Part shown: one piece after another, positions 21,117 through 21,253 of the stretch
Layout of the letters: every line of letters starts with the position of its first letter
Numbering within the stretch: position 1 is the stretch's first letter
Assembly: GCA_045128635.1 (NCBI GenBank)
Contig: JBGVRS010000118.1
Span: forward strand, 1-21,253
Source: HGM12587 sp045128635
GTDB lineage: Bacteria; Bacillota; Clostridia; Lachnospirales; Lachnospiraceae
Direction: 5' to 3'
DNA length: 21,253 nt
Translations under genes and position numbers: made by a program
The notes under the pieces: model-generated
What the model was told of the DNA's origin: nothing
The model's input: only the letters and a program-made list of their open reading frames with translations
Database searches by the model: none

Positions 21117-21253
21117 ATGACTACATATGGAAACGCCTACTGGAATAAAGCAACGGATAATGGTACAATATCAGTTATTCCTATGCGTGAGGACGCATTT
21201 CTGAACTTACAACCGAAGCTTGAGGATGCAGGACTGAATTACTATGCTTTTGC
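21117..21253 (+). CDS. Start of a further ICE protein related to the C-terminal repeats of the 709-aa protein, partial
   Basis: ATG 21117 follows AAAGGAGA at a good distance, 12 bp after the previous stop, so it is in the same operon. The frame is open to the window end (45 full codons). The product begins MTTYGNAYWNKATDNGTISV and continues PMREDAFLNLQPKLEDAGLNYYAF. Its layout (N-x-Y-(Y/W), then V-x-(M/L), a helix with L, then G-(L/I/V)-x-(F/Y)) recalls the two repeats at the end of the preceding protein. It is probably the same domain class. Function unknown. Confidence 0.7.
   Translation, partial: MTTYGNAYWNKATDNGTISVIPMREDAFLNLQPKLEDAGLNYYAF

Overview
The window is AT-rich (roughly 40% G+C by eye). 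Every convincing gene lies on the + strand. It looks like the replication and conjugation module of a Tn1549/CTn-like integrative and conjugative element (ICE) from a Ruminococcus-like gut Firmicute. The reasons are the gene order (RepA_N initiator, PcfB, VirD4/PcfC, Maff2 pilin-like protein, VirB6/TrbL-like, PrgI, VirB4, large CD1108-like protein with a C-terminal M23-like domain, DUF4315, DUF4366, topoisomerase III), strong AGGAGG-type ribosome binding sites, and the end of a BspA-type leucine-rich-repeat protein at the left edge. Taxonomy is inferred from sequence style only. No relaxase, integrase or att site is visible, so they should lie outside the window.

Layout. 1-161 is the tail of an LRR protein, followed by a terminator. 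236-1603 is a replication block: an iteron-like repeat, a perfect hairpin, a 74-aa mini-paralogue of the RepA N-terminal domain, and repA itself, which carries three or four more copies of the iteron-like repeat. 1660-12806 is a tightly packed, partly overlapping transfer operon encoding a Gram-positive type IV secretion machine. 12848-15121 holds a 50-aa membrane peptide, a terminator-like hairpin and topoisomerase III. 15126-18681 is an accessory block: a stand-alone VirB4-like ATPase domain, a possible ribbon-helix-helix protein, a metallophosphoesterase, a coiled-coil protein, a 52-aa peptide and two proteins sharing a new-looking ~55-aa repeat. Two of these genes are flanked by 34-35 bp direct repeats that include the translation start region, which suggests cassette-like gain.

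The most unusual region is 18682-19618. Four related hairpin units lie here. Read on the minus strand, three of them are preceded by a near-consensus promoter (TTGACA or TTGACT, 17 bp, extended -10 TGnTATACT/TACACT), and two end in a hairpin with a U-tract. Three units lie between genes. The fourth is embedded antisense inside the coding sequence of a 709-aa MuF-C-like polyvalent protein. An intergenic unit is about 87% identical to the embedded one, and one inner-stem base pair differs in a compensatory way. I infer a family of small antisense RNAs that may regulate this toxin-like protein. This is not a family I recognise.

How the parts fit: RepA and topoisomerase III would serve replication or processing of the excised circle. 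PcfB and VirD4 couple the DNA to the channel. VirB6, PrgI, VirB4, the Maff2 protein and the M23-like protein build the channel. The accessory and polyvalent proteins probably protect or establish the element in recipients.
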